NCBI GenBank assembly: GCA_023391695.1
Contig: JAEWAK010000038.1
Span: 1-64,000 of the forward strand
Direction: 5' to 3'
Length of the DNA stretch: 64,000 bases
Source of the DNA: Bacillota bacterium
GTDB lineage: Bacteria; Bacillota; Clostridia; Lachnospirales; Lachnospiraceae
The notes beneath the pieces are model-generated. The model saw only the letters and a program-made list of their open reading frames with translations, did no database searches and was not told the DNA's origin. Below, one piece after another: positions 17,603-26,630 of the stretch; the first letter of the stretch is position 1, and every line of letters starts with the position of its first letter. The position numbers were made by a program, and so were the translations under genes.

Positions 17603-19321
17603 TTGTTGGATTATAATTTACTGAAAAAAAATCCGTTTCATTTGACGGAAGCGGGAGTAAAGTGGGTTAAGGATACTTTGGAGGGTATGACTACCGAGGA
17701 AAAAATCGGGCAGTTATTTTGTCTGATTGCCTACAGCAGTGATGAAGAAGAGCTGGGGCCCTTTGTGACAAAGTATAAAATCGGCGGCTGTATGGGCAGG
17801 CCCATGCCGCTGGAGGAAACCTGCAGGACAATTACTTATCTGCAGAAAAACTCCAGGATTCCGTTATTAATTTCTGCTAACTTTGAAGCCGGAGGGGACG
17901 GGCTGATTAAGGAAGGTACCAATATCGGGCCCAATATGCAGGCAGCGGCAGCAGGAAATTCAGAATTTGCAGGAAAGATGGGGTATGTATGCGGAAGGGA
18001 AGGAACAGCGGCAGGCGCTAACTGGGCGTTTGCACCGGTTATTGATATTGATAAAAACTTCCGTAACCCGATCATGGCCACCAGGCTGTTCAGTTCCGAT
18101 ACGGAGCTGGTAAAAGAATGTGGCGTTGCTTATACAAAAGCCTGCCAGGAGCAGGGCATGGCAGTATCCATTAAGCATTTTCCAGGAGACGGCGTGGATG
18201 AAAGGGACCAGCATCTGGTCACCAGTATCAACTCCCTGTCCTGTGAAGAATGGGATGCAAGTTTTGGTGAAGCTTACAAAGCCTGTATCGAAGCCGGTGC
18301 CATGACGGTTATGATCGGGCATATTATGCAGCCGGCTTACAGCAGGAAACTTTGCCCCGGTATTAAGGATGAGGATATAATGCCTGCTACATTAGCCCCG
18401 GAATTGATCAACGGGCTTTTAAGGGAGAAGCTTGAGTTTAACGGTATGATCGTTACCGATGCAACGACCATGGCGGGGATGTGTATTCCCATGAGCCGTA
18501 AAAAAGCGGTTCCTTATTCCATTGCGGCAGGCTGTGATATGTTCCTGTTTACAAAAAACCTGGAGGAAGATTACGGCTTTATGAAAGCCGGTGTAAAAGA
18601 TGGAACCATTACCAAGGAACGTCTCGATGAAGCGGTTCTTCGGATACTCGGATTAAAAGCTGCTCTTAAACTGCCGGAAAAGCAGGCAGACGGCACTCTG
18701 ATCCCGAATTTGGAAAAAGCCAGGGAAATCGTGGGCTGCAAGGAACACAAAGCCATGGAACTGGACTGTGCGGATCATGCGGTGACGCTGGTTAAAAACA
18801 AGCAGGGACTGATTCCCTTAAAGGTAGAAGATTATAAAAGGGTACTGCTGTATCCGATTATTTCCGGTGAAAATGCGCTTGGTTATGCAGGCGGTGAAGA
18901 TGTAACCGAAACCATGAAGGCTGCATTGGAAAAAGAAGGTTTTATCGTTGATGTATTTGAAGCTCCCCAGGGAATGGAAGGAAGAATTTCCAAATACCAG
19001 GATATGCTGGATAAGTACGACCTGCTTTTATATGCCGGCAATATGATTACCAAAAGCAACCAGACCGTGGTGCGTATCGAATGGGCTCAGCCCATGGGTG
19101 CCAATTGCCCGAATTACCAGGCGGATATCCCGACCATATTTATTTCCTTTGCCAATCCCTACCACTTAATTGACGTACCCAGAATCCGGACCTATATCAA
19201 TGCCTACAAGTTCAAACAGGTAAATGTGGATGCCGTCATGGATAAATTGCTTGGCAGGAGTGAATTCAAAGGAAAGGATCCGGTTGATTCTTTCTGCGGA
19301 ATGTGGGATACAAAATTATAG
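17603..19321 (+). CDS. Glycoside hydrolase family 3 N-terminal-domain protein
   Basis: A GH3 TIM-barrel hydrolase (beta-glucosidase or beta-N-acetylhexosaminidase type), 572 aa, with no secretion signal. The (beta/alpha)8 domain contains LEGMTTEEKIGQLF, KHFPGDGVDERDQH and a putative nucleophile D286 in MIVTDATTMAG. A C-terminal alpha/beta sandwich spans about 385-570. The FPGHGDT loop of NagZ is altered, so an N-acetylglucosaminidase role is unsure. The TTG at 17603 is chosen because AGGAGG ends 7 nt before it; the longer frame from 17558 has no SD. It follows pgmB in the same direction. Confidence 0.8.
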   Translation: MLDYNLLKKNPFHLTEAGVKWVKDTLEGMTTEEKIGQLFCLIAYSSDEEELGPFVTKYKIGGCMGRPMPLEETCRTITYLQKNSRIPLLISANFEAGGDGLIKEGTNIGPNMQAAAAGNSEFAGKMGYVCGREGTAAGANWAFAPVIDIDKNFRNPIMATRLFSSDTELVKECGVAYTKACQEQGMAVSIKHFPGDGVDERDQHLVTSINSLSCEEWDASFGEAYKACIEAGAMTVMIGHIMQPAYSRKLCPGIKDEDIMPATLAPELINGLLREKLEFNGMIVTDATTMAGMCIPMSRKKAVPYSIAAGCDMFLFTKNLEEDYGFMKAGVKDGTITKERLDEAVLRILGLKAALKLPEKQADGTLIPNLEKAREIVGCKEHKAMELDCADHAVTLVKNKQGLIPLKVEDYKRVLLYPIISGENALGYAGGEDVTETMKAALEKEGFIVDVFEAPQGMEGRISKYQDMLDKYDLLLYAGNMITKSNQTVVRIEWAQPMGANCPNYQADIPTIFISFANPYHLIDVPRIRTYINAYKFKQVNVDAVMDKLLGRSEFKGKDPVDSFCGMWDTKL

Positions 19322-19417
19322 AGGAAGGAAGGCAGAAGCTTTCTAGACTATATTACCTGCGGTAAAGAAGATTTTTATATCAAGAAAATATCGGTTTTAA
19401 AGATAAGTTGATTGAAT

Positions 19418-19445
19418 CAGGTACGGATGTAACCTGGGTTTTTTT
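19418..19445 (+). terminator. Terminator-like hairpin after GH3
   Basis: CAGGT/ACCTG stem followed by GG and seven Ts, about 100 nt after the GH3 stop. The short stem keeps confidence moderate. Confidence 0.5.
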
Positions 19446-19512
19446 ACCTGAATAGGATCACGAATGACGCTTTTGGAACATTCAGGCAGAAATTTATGAA
19501 CGGGATTGCAAG

Positions 19513-19558
19513 TGCCGCCGGATGGCATAGGGGTCCAGGCCTATCCATCTGTCGGCAG
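19513..19558. repeat. Imperfect long hairpin in the GH3-exporter gap
   Basis: TGCCGCCGGATGG...ATAGG pairs with CCTAT...CCATCTGTCGGCA around a short GGTCCAGG loop. No T run follows and the function is unknown. The rest of 19322-19736 contains only the two terminators. Confidence 0.5.
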
Positions 19559-19646
19559 CTCGGTGTGAATCGATCAAGTGCATCATGCCGGCAAAAATAT
19601 TCCCCGGAAATATTTAAGCTTTAAAGCGTATCAATAATTTTTATAG

Positions 19647-19684
19647 AAAAAGGAGCGGCAGACTTGTATCTGACACTCCTTTTT
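19647..19684. terminator. Bidirectional terminator between convergent GH3 and exporter genes
   Basis: AAAAAGGAG and CTCCTTTTT flank an inner CAGA/TCTG stem, with A and T runs on both sides so it can act on either strand. It lies 53 nt beyond the minus-strand exporter stop. Confidence 0.8.
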
Positions 19685-19736
19685 AAATGTTTTAATGTAA
19701 TATACTATATTATTTTTACTTGCTGGTATTCTGGAA

Positions 19737-21512
19737 TCAGATATTTTTAAACTGTGCCATATATAAATCATAATACATACCCTTTTTGGCAAGTAATTCT
19801 CTTGCATTTCCCTGTTCCTTTATACCGCCTTCATCGATTACAAAGATGCGGTCGGCTTTCTGTATGGTGGATAAACGGTGTGCGATAACAAAAGAGGTCC
19901 TTCCCTTTAATAAAGCTTCAATGCCCTGTTGTACCAGCAGCTCCGTGTGGGTATCAATACTGGAGGTAGCTTCATCCAGGATCAGTATTTTCGGCATGGA
20001 TACCATGGTTCTTGCGAAAGCCAGAAGCTGTCTCTGGCCGGCGGATAAACCGGCTCCCCGTTCTTTTAATTCCGTGTCATAACCTTTATCCAGTTTCATA
20101 ATAAAATCATGGGCATTTACGGCTTTGGCTGCCGCAATGATTTCTTCATCCGCAGCATCTAATTTGCCGTAACGCAGATTGTCTTTGATGGTTCCTGAAA
20201 ACAGGAAATTATCCTGGGTCATGATGCCCATCTGCCTGCGCAGGCTTTCGATGGAGACCTCTTTGATATTATAGTTATCGATAAAAATATTGCCATCCTG
20301 TATATCATAAAAACGGCTGATTAAATTGACTACAGTGGTTTTTCCGGCACCCGTGGGTCCTACCAGGGCAATGGTCTCACCCGGTTTTACCTGAAAGCTT
20401 ACGTCTTTTAAGACCTGGGTATCTTTATCATAAGCAAAAGATACATTCTCAAACCGGATATGTCCTTTGATGTCCGGAAGTTCCATAACTCCATCCCTGT
20501 CTGAAATCTCAGGCTCGGTATCCATAATTTCAAAGATTCTTTCCGCACCGGAAATATTGGTAACCAGCTGGTTATAGAAGTTACTTAAGTTCATGATCGG
20601 ACGCCAGAACATGGAGATATAAGTACCAAAAGCGATGAGGGTACCTATCTGCACTTCGTTGCTCCCGGTCAATTTAACTCCGACATAATAAAGGGATACC
20701 ATGCCAAGACCCCAGCAGAAATCAATTACCGGGCCGAAGGCATCATTTAACACGACAGCACTGACAAAGGCGCCCCTGTGTTCCTTCAGCAGTTCATCAA
20801 AAGCAACTGCGGTTTCCCCTTCCGCCCTGAAACTCTGGACCACCCGCATACCGGATAAATCCTCATGGATAAATGCATTCAGGTTGGAATTCTTTTTACG
20901 GTAATTCTGCCATCTTACATGGGAGTATATCTGGATGAGCCACATACCGATAATCATTACAGGCAAACTGATCATGGCGGCAAAAGCAAGCTTATAATCT
21001 ATTATGACCATAATTGCCACTACGGCACAGATGGTGATAAAATCCGGTATCAAAGTAGTTACGCTGTTGGACAGTACATCTTTTAATGAATTGACGTCCC
21101 CGATTATCCTTGCCAGTATTTTACCGGTGGGACGGCTGTCAAAAAAGCTGAAACTTAGTTTCTGTATATGGGTATAAAGTTCCTGCCTGACAGACAGTAA
21201 AACATTGTTTGAAATTCTGGCCATGATGTACATTCTTAACTTTACCAGCAGGATAAAAATGATATTTAAAACGATTGCAAAAATACCTAACTTAACCAGG
21301 CCGTTTATATCATGGTTAGCAATATTAACATCAATGGCATGTTCCACGATCAGTGGATTTATTAAACTGATTGTGACCGTACAGGCCATAATAATCAGTA
21401 CAAAAAATATTTCCTTCTTATAGGACAGCAGATATTTAAAAAGCCTCAGAAGGGTTTTTACTTTACCGGTGCTGACGGAGTTTTCGTCATCACGGACTGC
21501 GTTAACTGACAT
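19737..21512 (-). CDS. ABC exporter half-transporter, second subunit (BmrD-like, canonical ATPase site)
   Basis: A type IV ABC exporter half, 591 aa, with an N-terminal six-helix membrane domain (about 35-320) and a C-terminal nucleotide-binding domain. Walker A is GPTGAGKTT, the signature is LSAGQRQLLAFAR, and Walker B ILILDEATSSID carries the catalytic glutamate. The upstream partner has aspartate there, so the pair forms an asymmetric heterodimeric drug exporter of the BmrCD/YheIH class. AGGAGGG precedes the ATG. It lies 44 nt after the partner. The substrate is unknown, but the leader attenuator suggests induction by ribosome-targeting drugs (inference). Confidence 0.9.
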   Translation of the reverse strand: MSVNAVRDDENSVSTGKVKTLLRLFKYLLSYKKEIFFVLIIMACTVTISLINPLIVEHAIDVNIANHDINGLVKLGIFAIVLNIIFILLVKLRMYIMARISNNVLLSVRQELYTHIQKLSFSFFDSRPTGKILARIIGDVNSLKDVLSNSVTTLIPDFITICAVVAIMVIIDYKLAFAAMISLPVMIIGMWLIQIYSHVRWQNYRKKNSNLNAFIHEDLSGMRVVQSFRAEGETAVAFDELLKEHRGAFVSAVVLNDAFGPVIDFCWGLGMVSLYYVGVKLTGSNEVQIGTLIAFGTYISMFWRPIMNLSNFYNQLVTNISGAERIFEIMDTEPEISDRDGVMELPDIKGHIRFENVSFAYDKDTQVLKDVSFQVKPGETIALVGPTGAGKTTVVNLISRFYDIQDGNIFIDNYNIKEVSIESLRRQMGIMTQDNFLFSGTIKDNLRYGKLDAADEEIIAAAKAVNAHDFIMKLDKGYDTELKERGAGLSAGQRQLLAFARTMVSMPKILILDEATSSIDTHTELLVQQGIEALLKGRTSFVIAHRLSTIQKADRIFVIDEGGIKEQGNARELLAKKGMYYDLYMAQFKNI

Positions 21513-21556
21513 TCATTTCCCTCCTTTAAAGAATGTGAAAGGCACATTTCGGACGA

Positions 21557-23293
21557 TTATACGGCTATGGTGCCGCCTTTTAAATAATCTCCGTACTGGG
21601 CCATATAGGTCTTGTAATACAGGCCTTTTGCCTGCAATAATTCCTCATGGGTACCGCGTTCTGCAATGGTGCCTTCCTCCAGTATAATGATTTCATCCGC
21701 ATTTCTTACTGCGGAAATACGATGGGCAATAATAATTTTTGTGGTGTTCTTAAGTTCATTCAGTGCTTTCTGGATCATAAGCTCCGTTTCCATGTCAAGG
21801 GCGGAGGTTGAGTCATCCAGTACCAGGAGCGGTGTTTTCTTCGCTAAGGACCGGGCTATACTGATTCTTTGTTTCTGCCCGCCGGATAAACCTACACCCC
21901 GTTCCCCGATAATGGTATCGTACTGGTTATCCATCCGCTCGATAAAGTCTTTCGCCTGGGCATTGGTAACCGCATGTAAGATTTCTTCCTCGTCTACGAG
22001 ATCCCGTTTGCCTAACTTGATATTCTCCGTAACCGTATCGGAAAATAAGAAAACATCCTGCATAACCAGGGATATACTACTGCGCAGTTCCATTAAGGAC
22101 AGATCCTTAATATTTACACCGTCCAGGCGGATGTCTCCTTTATCGGCATCATAAAATCGCTGCAAAAGATTAATGATGGAAGATTTGCCTGCACCGGTTG
22201 CACCCATAATGCCTATGGTTTTGCCGCTTTCCAGCTTAAAGTTAATATCGGACAAGATAGTATTGCCTCCCTGGACAAAGGATACATGGTCAAATTCCAC
22301 AGTACCCTTCACTTCGCCTAAGCGGGTAACGGTTTCTTTTTCTTTTACCACCGGTGTTTCGTTTAATATCTTTTTGATTTTTTTGTTGGAAGCAAAGGCA
22401 GAGGCTAAGTCGTTGCTTAACCAGCCAAGCATTTCCATGGGCCACACAATATTGTTGGAATATTCCGTAAAGGCACCTAAGGTACCAAGCGTTATTTCTC
22501 CCTTAATAACCATGGAACCGCCAAATATGATAACCAATACCGGAAGTAATTTCGTGACGAACTGAAAATACGGATTGTATTTGACAAACACCTTAGATTG
22601 TTTCATATTCAAATCATAATATCGCTTATTATGGGATAAAAACTTGCTGATCTCAAACTTTTCCCTTGCAAAGGCTTTGACGGTTCTGACACCGGCCAGG
22701 TTTTCCTGGGCTACCGTATTCAGGACGGCATTTTCTTCGCTGATTTCCTCGTATACGCTGCCCAGGTTTTTTTCCATAAAGATGGCGATACAGGCAACAA
22801 TGGGCATTGCAATCAAAGGAATAATAGTTAATTTCGGGCTTAAGTTAATCATACAGTAAAGTACGATGGAAGTATGGATTACCACTTCGATTACCAGCAT
22901 GCCCACAAAACCCAAGGCATTCCAGATTTTATCCACATCATCTTTTACACGGGACATTAATTCACCCGTATTGGTCTTATCAAAAAACTGGATGGATAGG
23001 GTTTGGATATGGCGGAACAGATTCCTGCGGATATCACCTGCGATCTTGGAACTTACCAGGTCAAAGATTAATTCCTTTATATACCCGAAGATACATCTTC
23101 CGACTCCCACTATGAGAATACCGATTAATAATTTGGTCAGGAGATTTTTGTCTCCCCCTACGATTACATCGTCAATAATTCGTTTGGTTATCTGCGGTGA
23201 CAGCATATCCAGAGCTATGCTGATGGTCATGCAGATGAGTGCAAATACATACGCATACCAGTATTTGCGCATGTATTTCGTTATTTTATTCAT
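21557..23293 (-). CDS. ABC exporter half-transporter, first subunit (BmrC-like, degenerate ATPase site)
   Basis: The partner half-transporter, 578 aa from the ATG at 23293. A six-helix membrane domain (about 15-310) is followed by an NBD with Walker A GATGAGKSS, signature LSGGQKQRISIAR and Walker B LLVLDDSTSALD. Aspartate replaces the usual catalytic glutamate, as in the degenerate subunit of heterodimeric exporters. An ATG at 23305 is in frame but overlaps the GGGAG ribosome site, so 23293 is preferred. The 5' leader holds the two-hairpin module Z, an intrinsic terminator and a 27-codon ORF, an arrangement like bmrB-bmrC-bmrD of Bacillus subtilis. Confidence 0.9.
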   Translation of the reverse strand: MNKITKYMRKYWYAYVFALICMTISIALDMLSPQITKRIIDDVIVGGDKNLLTKLLIGILIVGVGRCIFGYIKELIFDLVSSKIAGDIRRNLFRHIQTLSIQFFDKTNTGELMSRVKDDVDKIWNALGFVGMLVIEVVIHTSIVLYCMINLSPKLTIIPLIAMPIVACIAIFMEKNLGSVYEEISEENAVLNTVAQENLAGVRTVKAFAREKFEISKFLSHNKRYYDLNMKQSKVFVKYNPYFQFVTKLLPVLVIIFGGSMVIKGEITLGTLGAFTEYSNNIVWPMEMLGWLSNDLASAFASNKKIKKILNETPVVKEKETVTRLGEVKGTVEFDHVSFVQGGNTILSDINFKLESGKTIGIMGATGAGKSSIINLLQRFYDADKGDIRLDGVNIKDLSLMELRSSISLVMQDVFLFSDTVTENIKLGKRDLVDEEEILHAVTNAQAKDFIERMDNQYDTIIGERGVGLSGGQKQRISIARSLAKKTPLLVLDDSTSALDMETELMIQKALNELKNTTKIIIAHRISAVRNADEIIILEEGTIAERGTHEELLQAKGLYYKTYMAQYGDYLKGGTIAV

Positions 23294-23365
23294 AAAAACT
23301 CCCATCTGTGCGCTTTAGCGCACGTATAAATCAGGATGTTGAAAAACTTCTTCTGTTTTTTCAAC
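23294..23365 (-). promoter_or_regulatory. Hairpin cassette module Z, copy F, with the exporter ribosome site
   Basis: Read on the minus strand: GTTGAAAAAAC...GTTTTTCAAC (23365-23338), then GTGCGC/GCGCAC (23323-23308), then AGATGGGAGTTTTT and the ATG. The same two stems and the same spacing to the ATG occur before the M18 aminopeptidase (33088-33160) and the Flp1 pilin (57455-57527). Confidence 0.8.
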
Positions 23366-23456
23366 TTATCCTCCCACTCTAAGTCATAATGTAAACAAAA
23401 GACTTCCTCTCAATAATAAATTAAGTTACTTTTAATACTTTTCTGCGTTTAAGGCA

Positions 23457-23484
23457 AAAAAAAGCCGTGGTAAATTACCACGGC
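23457..23484 (-). terminator. Intrinsic terminator (attenuator) in the exporter leader
   Basis: On the minus strand GCCGTGGTAA and TTACCACGGC form a perfect 10-bp stem with a 1-nt centre (23484-23464), directly followed by eight Ts. It lies between the leader ORF and the exporter genes, so default transcription should stop here. The upstream TTTTACCA (end of the leader ORF) could pair with the TGGTAA half as an antiterminator; that pairing is weak and inferred. Confidence 0.85.
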
Positions 23485-23551
23485 AATAAAAGTTAAATTC
23501 ATATAAATGATTCCATGTATAGAATTAAAGCCTATGTATGGAAAGTATCAT

Positions 23552-23635
23552 TTAATGGTAAAACCTATTATTGAGGTAATTTTTACATAATGTTATGGTT
23601 GCTGCGTTACTGCCTGTAAATATTAAATTCATCAT
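23552..23635 (-). CDS. 27-residue leader peptide upstream of the ABC exporter
   Basis: ATGATG start at 23635 with GTGAGGT about 9 nt upstream, 27 codons, TAA stop. The product begins MMNLIFTGSNAATITLCKNY. It lies between a strong promoter (23670-23697) and an intrinsic terminator (23464-23484), the geometry of translation-controlled attenuators of resistance genes such as bmrB in Bacillus subtilis. The SD sequence TGAGGTAA (23648-23641) is exactly complementary to TTACCTCA (23579-23572) inside the ORF, so the ribosome site can be masked until ribosomes open it. The peptide has no recognised family. Its role is inferred from context. Confidence 0.7.
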   Translation of the reverse strand: MMNLIFTGSNAATITLCKNYLNNRFYH

Positions 23636-23669
23636 GATTTTTACCTCACTTTCTTCATAGTCTTTCACT

Positions 23670-23697
23670 ATTATAACACACTAGTAAATATTGTCAA
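23670..23697 (-). promoter_or_regulatory. Strong sigma-A promoter of the exporter leader
   Basis: On the minus strand TTGACA (23697-23692), a 16-nt spacer and TATAAT (23675-23670), preceded by TG one base upstream (extended -10). Both hexamers are perfect consensus. The expected transcription start is near 23663, giving a leader of about 370 nt before the exporter ATG. Confidence 0.8.
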
Positions 23698-23857
23698 CCA
23701 CAAAATTAAATTTGTTGATAAAAAATTATCATTATTTAAGAATCATTAATATTTTATTAAGTTTGTTATTATTCAAAAATTGTTCATATTTGTATGATAT
23801 AATAAGTCGAAATGGGTTTTAAGGGGTGTTCCTTATTTAAGGAGGAGAACAGAAACT

Positions 23858-24763
23858 ATGGATCTGCCTATGTTTTATAACGAAGAAGATGAATGGAAGA
23901 AAGTCATGCTGATGTATGACTCAGCTTTAAAAGAAGTCAGTACAAAACTTGAAATATTAAATGATGAATTTAAATTGAATCATCAATATAATCCTATAGA
24001 ACACATAACGTCACGTATTAAAACACCGCAGAGCATTGCCAAGAAACTGCGGCACAACGGCAGGGAGCTTACGGTTGAAAATATCGTTAAATATGTCAAT
24101 GATGTGGCCGGAATCCGCATTATCTGCTCCTTTACTTCGGATATCTACCGGATTGCCGATTTAATTGCCAAACAGAGTGATGTTCAGGTTTTAAAAGTAA
24201 AAGATTATATCATGTTTCCGAAATCAAATGGTTATACCAGTTACCATATGATTATTTCCGTGCCGATTTATTTATCCAATACGATGGTAAATGTAAAGGT
24301 TGAGATACAGATCCGGACAATTGCCATGGATTTCTGGGCAAGTCTGGAACATAAAATATACTATAAATTTGAAGGAAATGCCCCGGAACGTATCCGCAAG
24401 GAATTAAAGGAATGTGCGGATATTGTATCCTTTCTGGACCATAAGATGTTAACCCTCAATGAAGAAATCAAAATTTACAATCATGAAGATGAGCTGGAAC
24501 AATATAAGGAAATTATGTCCGAAAGTTTTCAGAATATGATTAAGGATTCTTATGGGACGGTCGTTGATGATGAGAATGAGGATATGGATGGACAGGCGGC
24601 TAAGGAAATCATAAAACGGGAAACGGAGGAAGCGGTATTCCAGGCAGCGGCTTATGTGGAGAAGGAAGAGGCTCCGGAGGCAGACAAGGAGGGCGAAAAC
24701 TCAAAAAAGAAAGAAGATAAAAAATCAGAAGGGAAACATAATAAATTCTTCCGGCTGAGATAA
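23858..24763 (+). CDS. Small alarmone synthetase (RelA/SpoT-domain GTP pyrophosphokinase)
   Basis: Synthesises (p)ppGpp from GTP/GDP and ATP; no HD hydrolase domain is present. The synthetase domain is at about 40-185, with HITSRIKTPQSIAKKL, NDVAGIRIICSFTSDIY, KSNGYTSYHMII and VEIQIRTIAMDFWASLEHK. These are the RelQ/YjbM-type motifs. At 301 aa it is longer than the usual 210-230: the last 85 residues form a charged, Glu/Lys-rich, low-complexity tail ending KSEGKHNKFFRLR. It has its own upstream region, divergent from the exporter leader. AAGGAGGAG precedes the ATG. Confidence 0.92.
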   Translation: MDLPMFYNEEDEWKKVMLMYDSALKEVSTKLEILNDEFKLNHQYNPIEHITSRIKTPQSIAKKLRHNGRELTVENIVKYVNDVAGIRIICSFTSDIYRIADLIAKQSDVQVLKVKDYIMFPKSNGYTSYHMIISVPIYLSNTMVNVKVEIQIRTIAMDFWASLEHKIYYKFEGNAPERIRKELKECADIVSFLDHKMLTLNEEIKIYNHEDELEQYKEIMSESFQNMIKDSYGTVVDDENEDMDGQAAKEIIKRETEEAVFQAAAYVEKEEAPEADKEGENSKKKEDKKSEGKHNKFFRLR

Positions 24764-24834
24764 TAGCTTAATATTTTGCGACTGTTCCGTTACTGGGATT
24801 CTTAAAATAATTCTGATTTATTATCTGAAAAAAA

Positions 24835-24936
24835 TACGGTATTTTATGGTATTAAGAGTATATTGTCCGATTATAACGGCATGTCTTTTCCTGCCTCATT
24901 ATCAATACAATATTACCCATGCTATAAAATACCGTA
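24835..24936. repeat. 102-nt element with 13-bp perfect terminal inverted repeats
   Basis: TACGGTATTTTAT (24835-24847) and ATAAAATACCGTA (24924-24936) flank an AT-rich interior. It is comparable in size with the elements at 11471-11561 and 60270-60397 but of different sequence. It could be a bidirectional terminator with a long loop or a small non-autonomous hairpin element. The 24764-25091 gap otherwise holds only the hairpin at 24983-25017. Confidence 0.55.
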
Positions 24937-24982
24937 CCTGCTATTTAAAAATACAATTTTATATGTGTGTGTTAAACTCGGG

Positions 24983-25017
24983 TTTCTGTGAATTTCGCTT
25001 TGCGCCATTCACAGAAA
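24983..25017. terminator. 11-bp hairpin before the S1 gene end
   Basis: TTTCTGTGAAT and ATTCACAGAAA form a perfect 11-bp stem, 75 nt beyond the minus-strand S1-domain gene stop. There is no clear T run on either strand. Confidence 0.5.
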
Positions 25018-25091
25018 ACACCTGATTATTGAGTGAGACACATCACGGTATCCATGGCTGAACTATATCTGCCGGTACATTATTATGTGAA

Positions 25092-26129
25092 TTATAACTT
25101 GATTTTGGAAAGCAGGCTTGCCAGTCCGGTAGAGGCTTCTCCGCCGGTACTGTATTCAAAAGGAACTTCCTCTACATTGTCTAGTACCTCTGCCTTTTCT
25201 TCCACGGCTTTCATGCTTAAGCTTACTTTTCCGTCTTTTACTTCTGTAATTTTAACCGTAACTTCTTCCCCTTCTTTTATTACTTCATTAGGGGATTTAA
25301 TCCGTTTACTGCTGATCTGGGAAATGTGGACCAGACCGGATAACCCTTCGCCGATATTGACAAAAGCGCCGTAAGGTACGATTTTTTCAACAGTGCCTTT
25401 GGTAATCAGGCCTATCTGCAGTCTTGATATTTTATTGTTTTTATCTTCCAGGGCTTTATCCCGTTCCACTTCCTTGCCGGAAAGCACTAATTTCTTTTTG
25501 TCCTCATCCACGGTAATTACAATCACACTGATTTCTTTATTTACCCAGGATTCCAGGTTTTCAACGTAGGTTAAGGATAACTGGGAAGCAGGGATAAATC
25601 CGCGGATGCCTTCCAGATAGGTTACCACACCGGCGTTAACAGCCTGTGCAATTTTAACTTTTAAGACCGTTTTGTTGTCCTGGTAATTTTTAAGAGTTGT
25701 CCAGGATAAGACATTATCGGCTTCTTTTTTGGACAAAAGGATATTGCCCTGACCGTCATCTTCCTTTATTACGGTGGCAGTAATTTCCTGGCCCGGCACC
25801 ACGTCAGCTTTGATGGAAAAACGGGGATCATTGCTAAGGTCTTCCAGCCGGATGATGCCTTCCGCATAATAACCTAAGTCTACGGTTACCTCCGTATCGG
25901 AGATGCCGATAACGGTGCCTTTCACAAGTTCCCCTTCCTTGATTTTAATAAAGGATTTATTGATCTGGTCTTCAAAATCCCCCATGGAAGGAAGGGGTTC
26001 ATTAACAGGCACCGAAGCTGCCGGTTCCGGTACGGCTGCCGCTTCATTTGGTGTTCCGGTTTCCCTTGCGGTTTCAATGGCTGCTTCGTTTACTCCCAGT
26101 GTTACTTCCGTTTCACTATCATGATTCAT
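25092..26129 (-). CDS. Three-S1-domain RNA-binding protein (ribosomal protein S1-like)
   Basis: A cytoplasmic RNA-binding protein of 345 aa. After an acidic, low-complexity N-terminus of about 45 residues come three S1 OB-fold repeats: GELVKGTVIGISDTEVTVDL, then a divergent copy with GIRGFIPASQLS, then the canonical LITKGTVEKIVPYGAFVNI with GLVHISQIS. Short Firmicutes S1 proteins (YpfD-like) have four repeats, so this is a shortened version that may assist translation initiation or RNA turnover. The ATG at 26129 has AGGAGA 8 nt upstream; the longer TTG-started frame to 26156 would overlap that SD. Confidence 0.85.
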   Translation of the reverse strand: MNHDSETEVTLGVNEAAIETARETGTPNEAAAVPEPAASVPVNEPLPSMGDFEDQINKSFIKIKEGELVKGTVIGISDTEVTVDLGYYAEGIIRLEDLSNDPRFSIKADVVPGQEITATVIKEDDGQGNILLSKKEADNVLSWTTLKNYQDNKTVLKVKIAQAVNAGVVTYLEGIRGFIPASQLSLTYVENLESWVNKEISVIVITVDEDKKKLVLSGKEVERDKALEDKNNKISRLQIGLITKGTVEKIVPYGAFVNIGEGLSGLVHISQISSKRIKSPNEVIKEGEEVTVKITEVKDGKVSLSMKAVEEKAEVLDNVEEVPFEYSTGGEASTGLASLLSKIKL

Positions 26130-26177
26130 AATCTTTCTCCTATCTGAGCTTATCAAGCACTAAAACAATAATTTATT

Positions 26178-26276
26178 ATACCATGTTCGCAAGCTCCATG
26201 GTATGCGGTACTTCGTACCGTTGATGCGCACTCACTACGTTCGGCGCAGGTATAATGTCTGTCGACATTATACCAT
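26178..26276 (-). promoter_or_regulatory. Chain of four hairpins upstream of the S1-domain gene
   Basis: Stems are ACCATG/CATGGT, CGGTAC/GTACCG, TGCGC/GCGCA and an 11-bp GGTATAATGTC/GACATTATACC. They follow each other almost without spacers in the 5' region of the minus-strand S1 gene, about 50 nt before its ATG. The style matches the hairpin cassettes elsewhere, but the sequences differ. Between 26277 and 26518 nothing else is visible. Confidence 0.6.
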
Positions 26277-26518
26277 AAAAATTCGAGTTAATTCAAGGGT
26301 TGAAACACAGGATAATTACTAAAATGTCCGGAGTTTCCAGTGACATGAGGGTTTTCCTGCAAGAATTTTACAACCACACCTGGAAGCCTCTTTCATTTCC
26401 TGGAATATATCTTTTTCTGCATTAATGTTCACAGGATATAACCGTTATGGAAACATCTGCTATTCAAAATATGATATTTACTAAAAATAATCACCGTAAA
26501 CCTGTTAAAATAATCAAA

Positions 26519-26547
26519 TTGCTATAAATGTATAAATATGATAAAAT
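26519..26547 (+). promoter_or_regulatory. Predicted promoter of the sigma-like gene
   Basis: TTGCTA (26519-26524) and TAAAAT (26542-26547) with a 17-nt spacer, about 85 nt before the ATG. Confidence 0.45.
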
Positions 26548-26630
26548 AATTCTATAAATAATCAGATTATAGTTACTTTTGGTGATTCGGAGAAGAATGC
26601 CTGCTAAGTAATTTTTTGGTGTAAATCCGA

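Noticed and set aside
23294..23305. Earlier ATG of the first exporter subunit
   Set aside because: That ATG is part of the ATGGGAG ribosome-binding site of the ATG at 23293.
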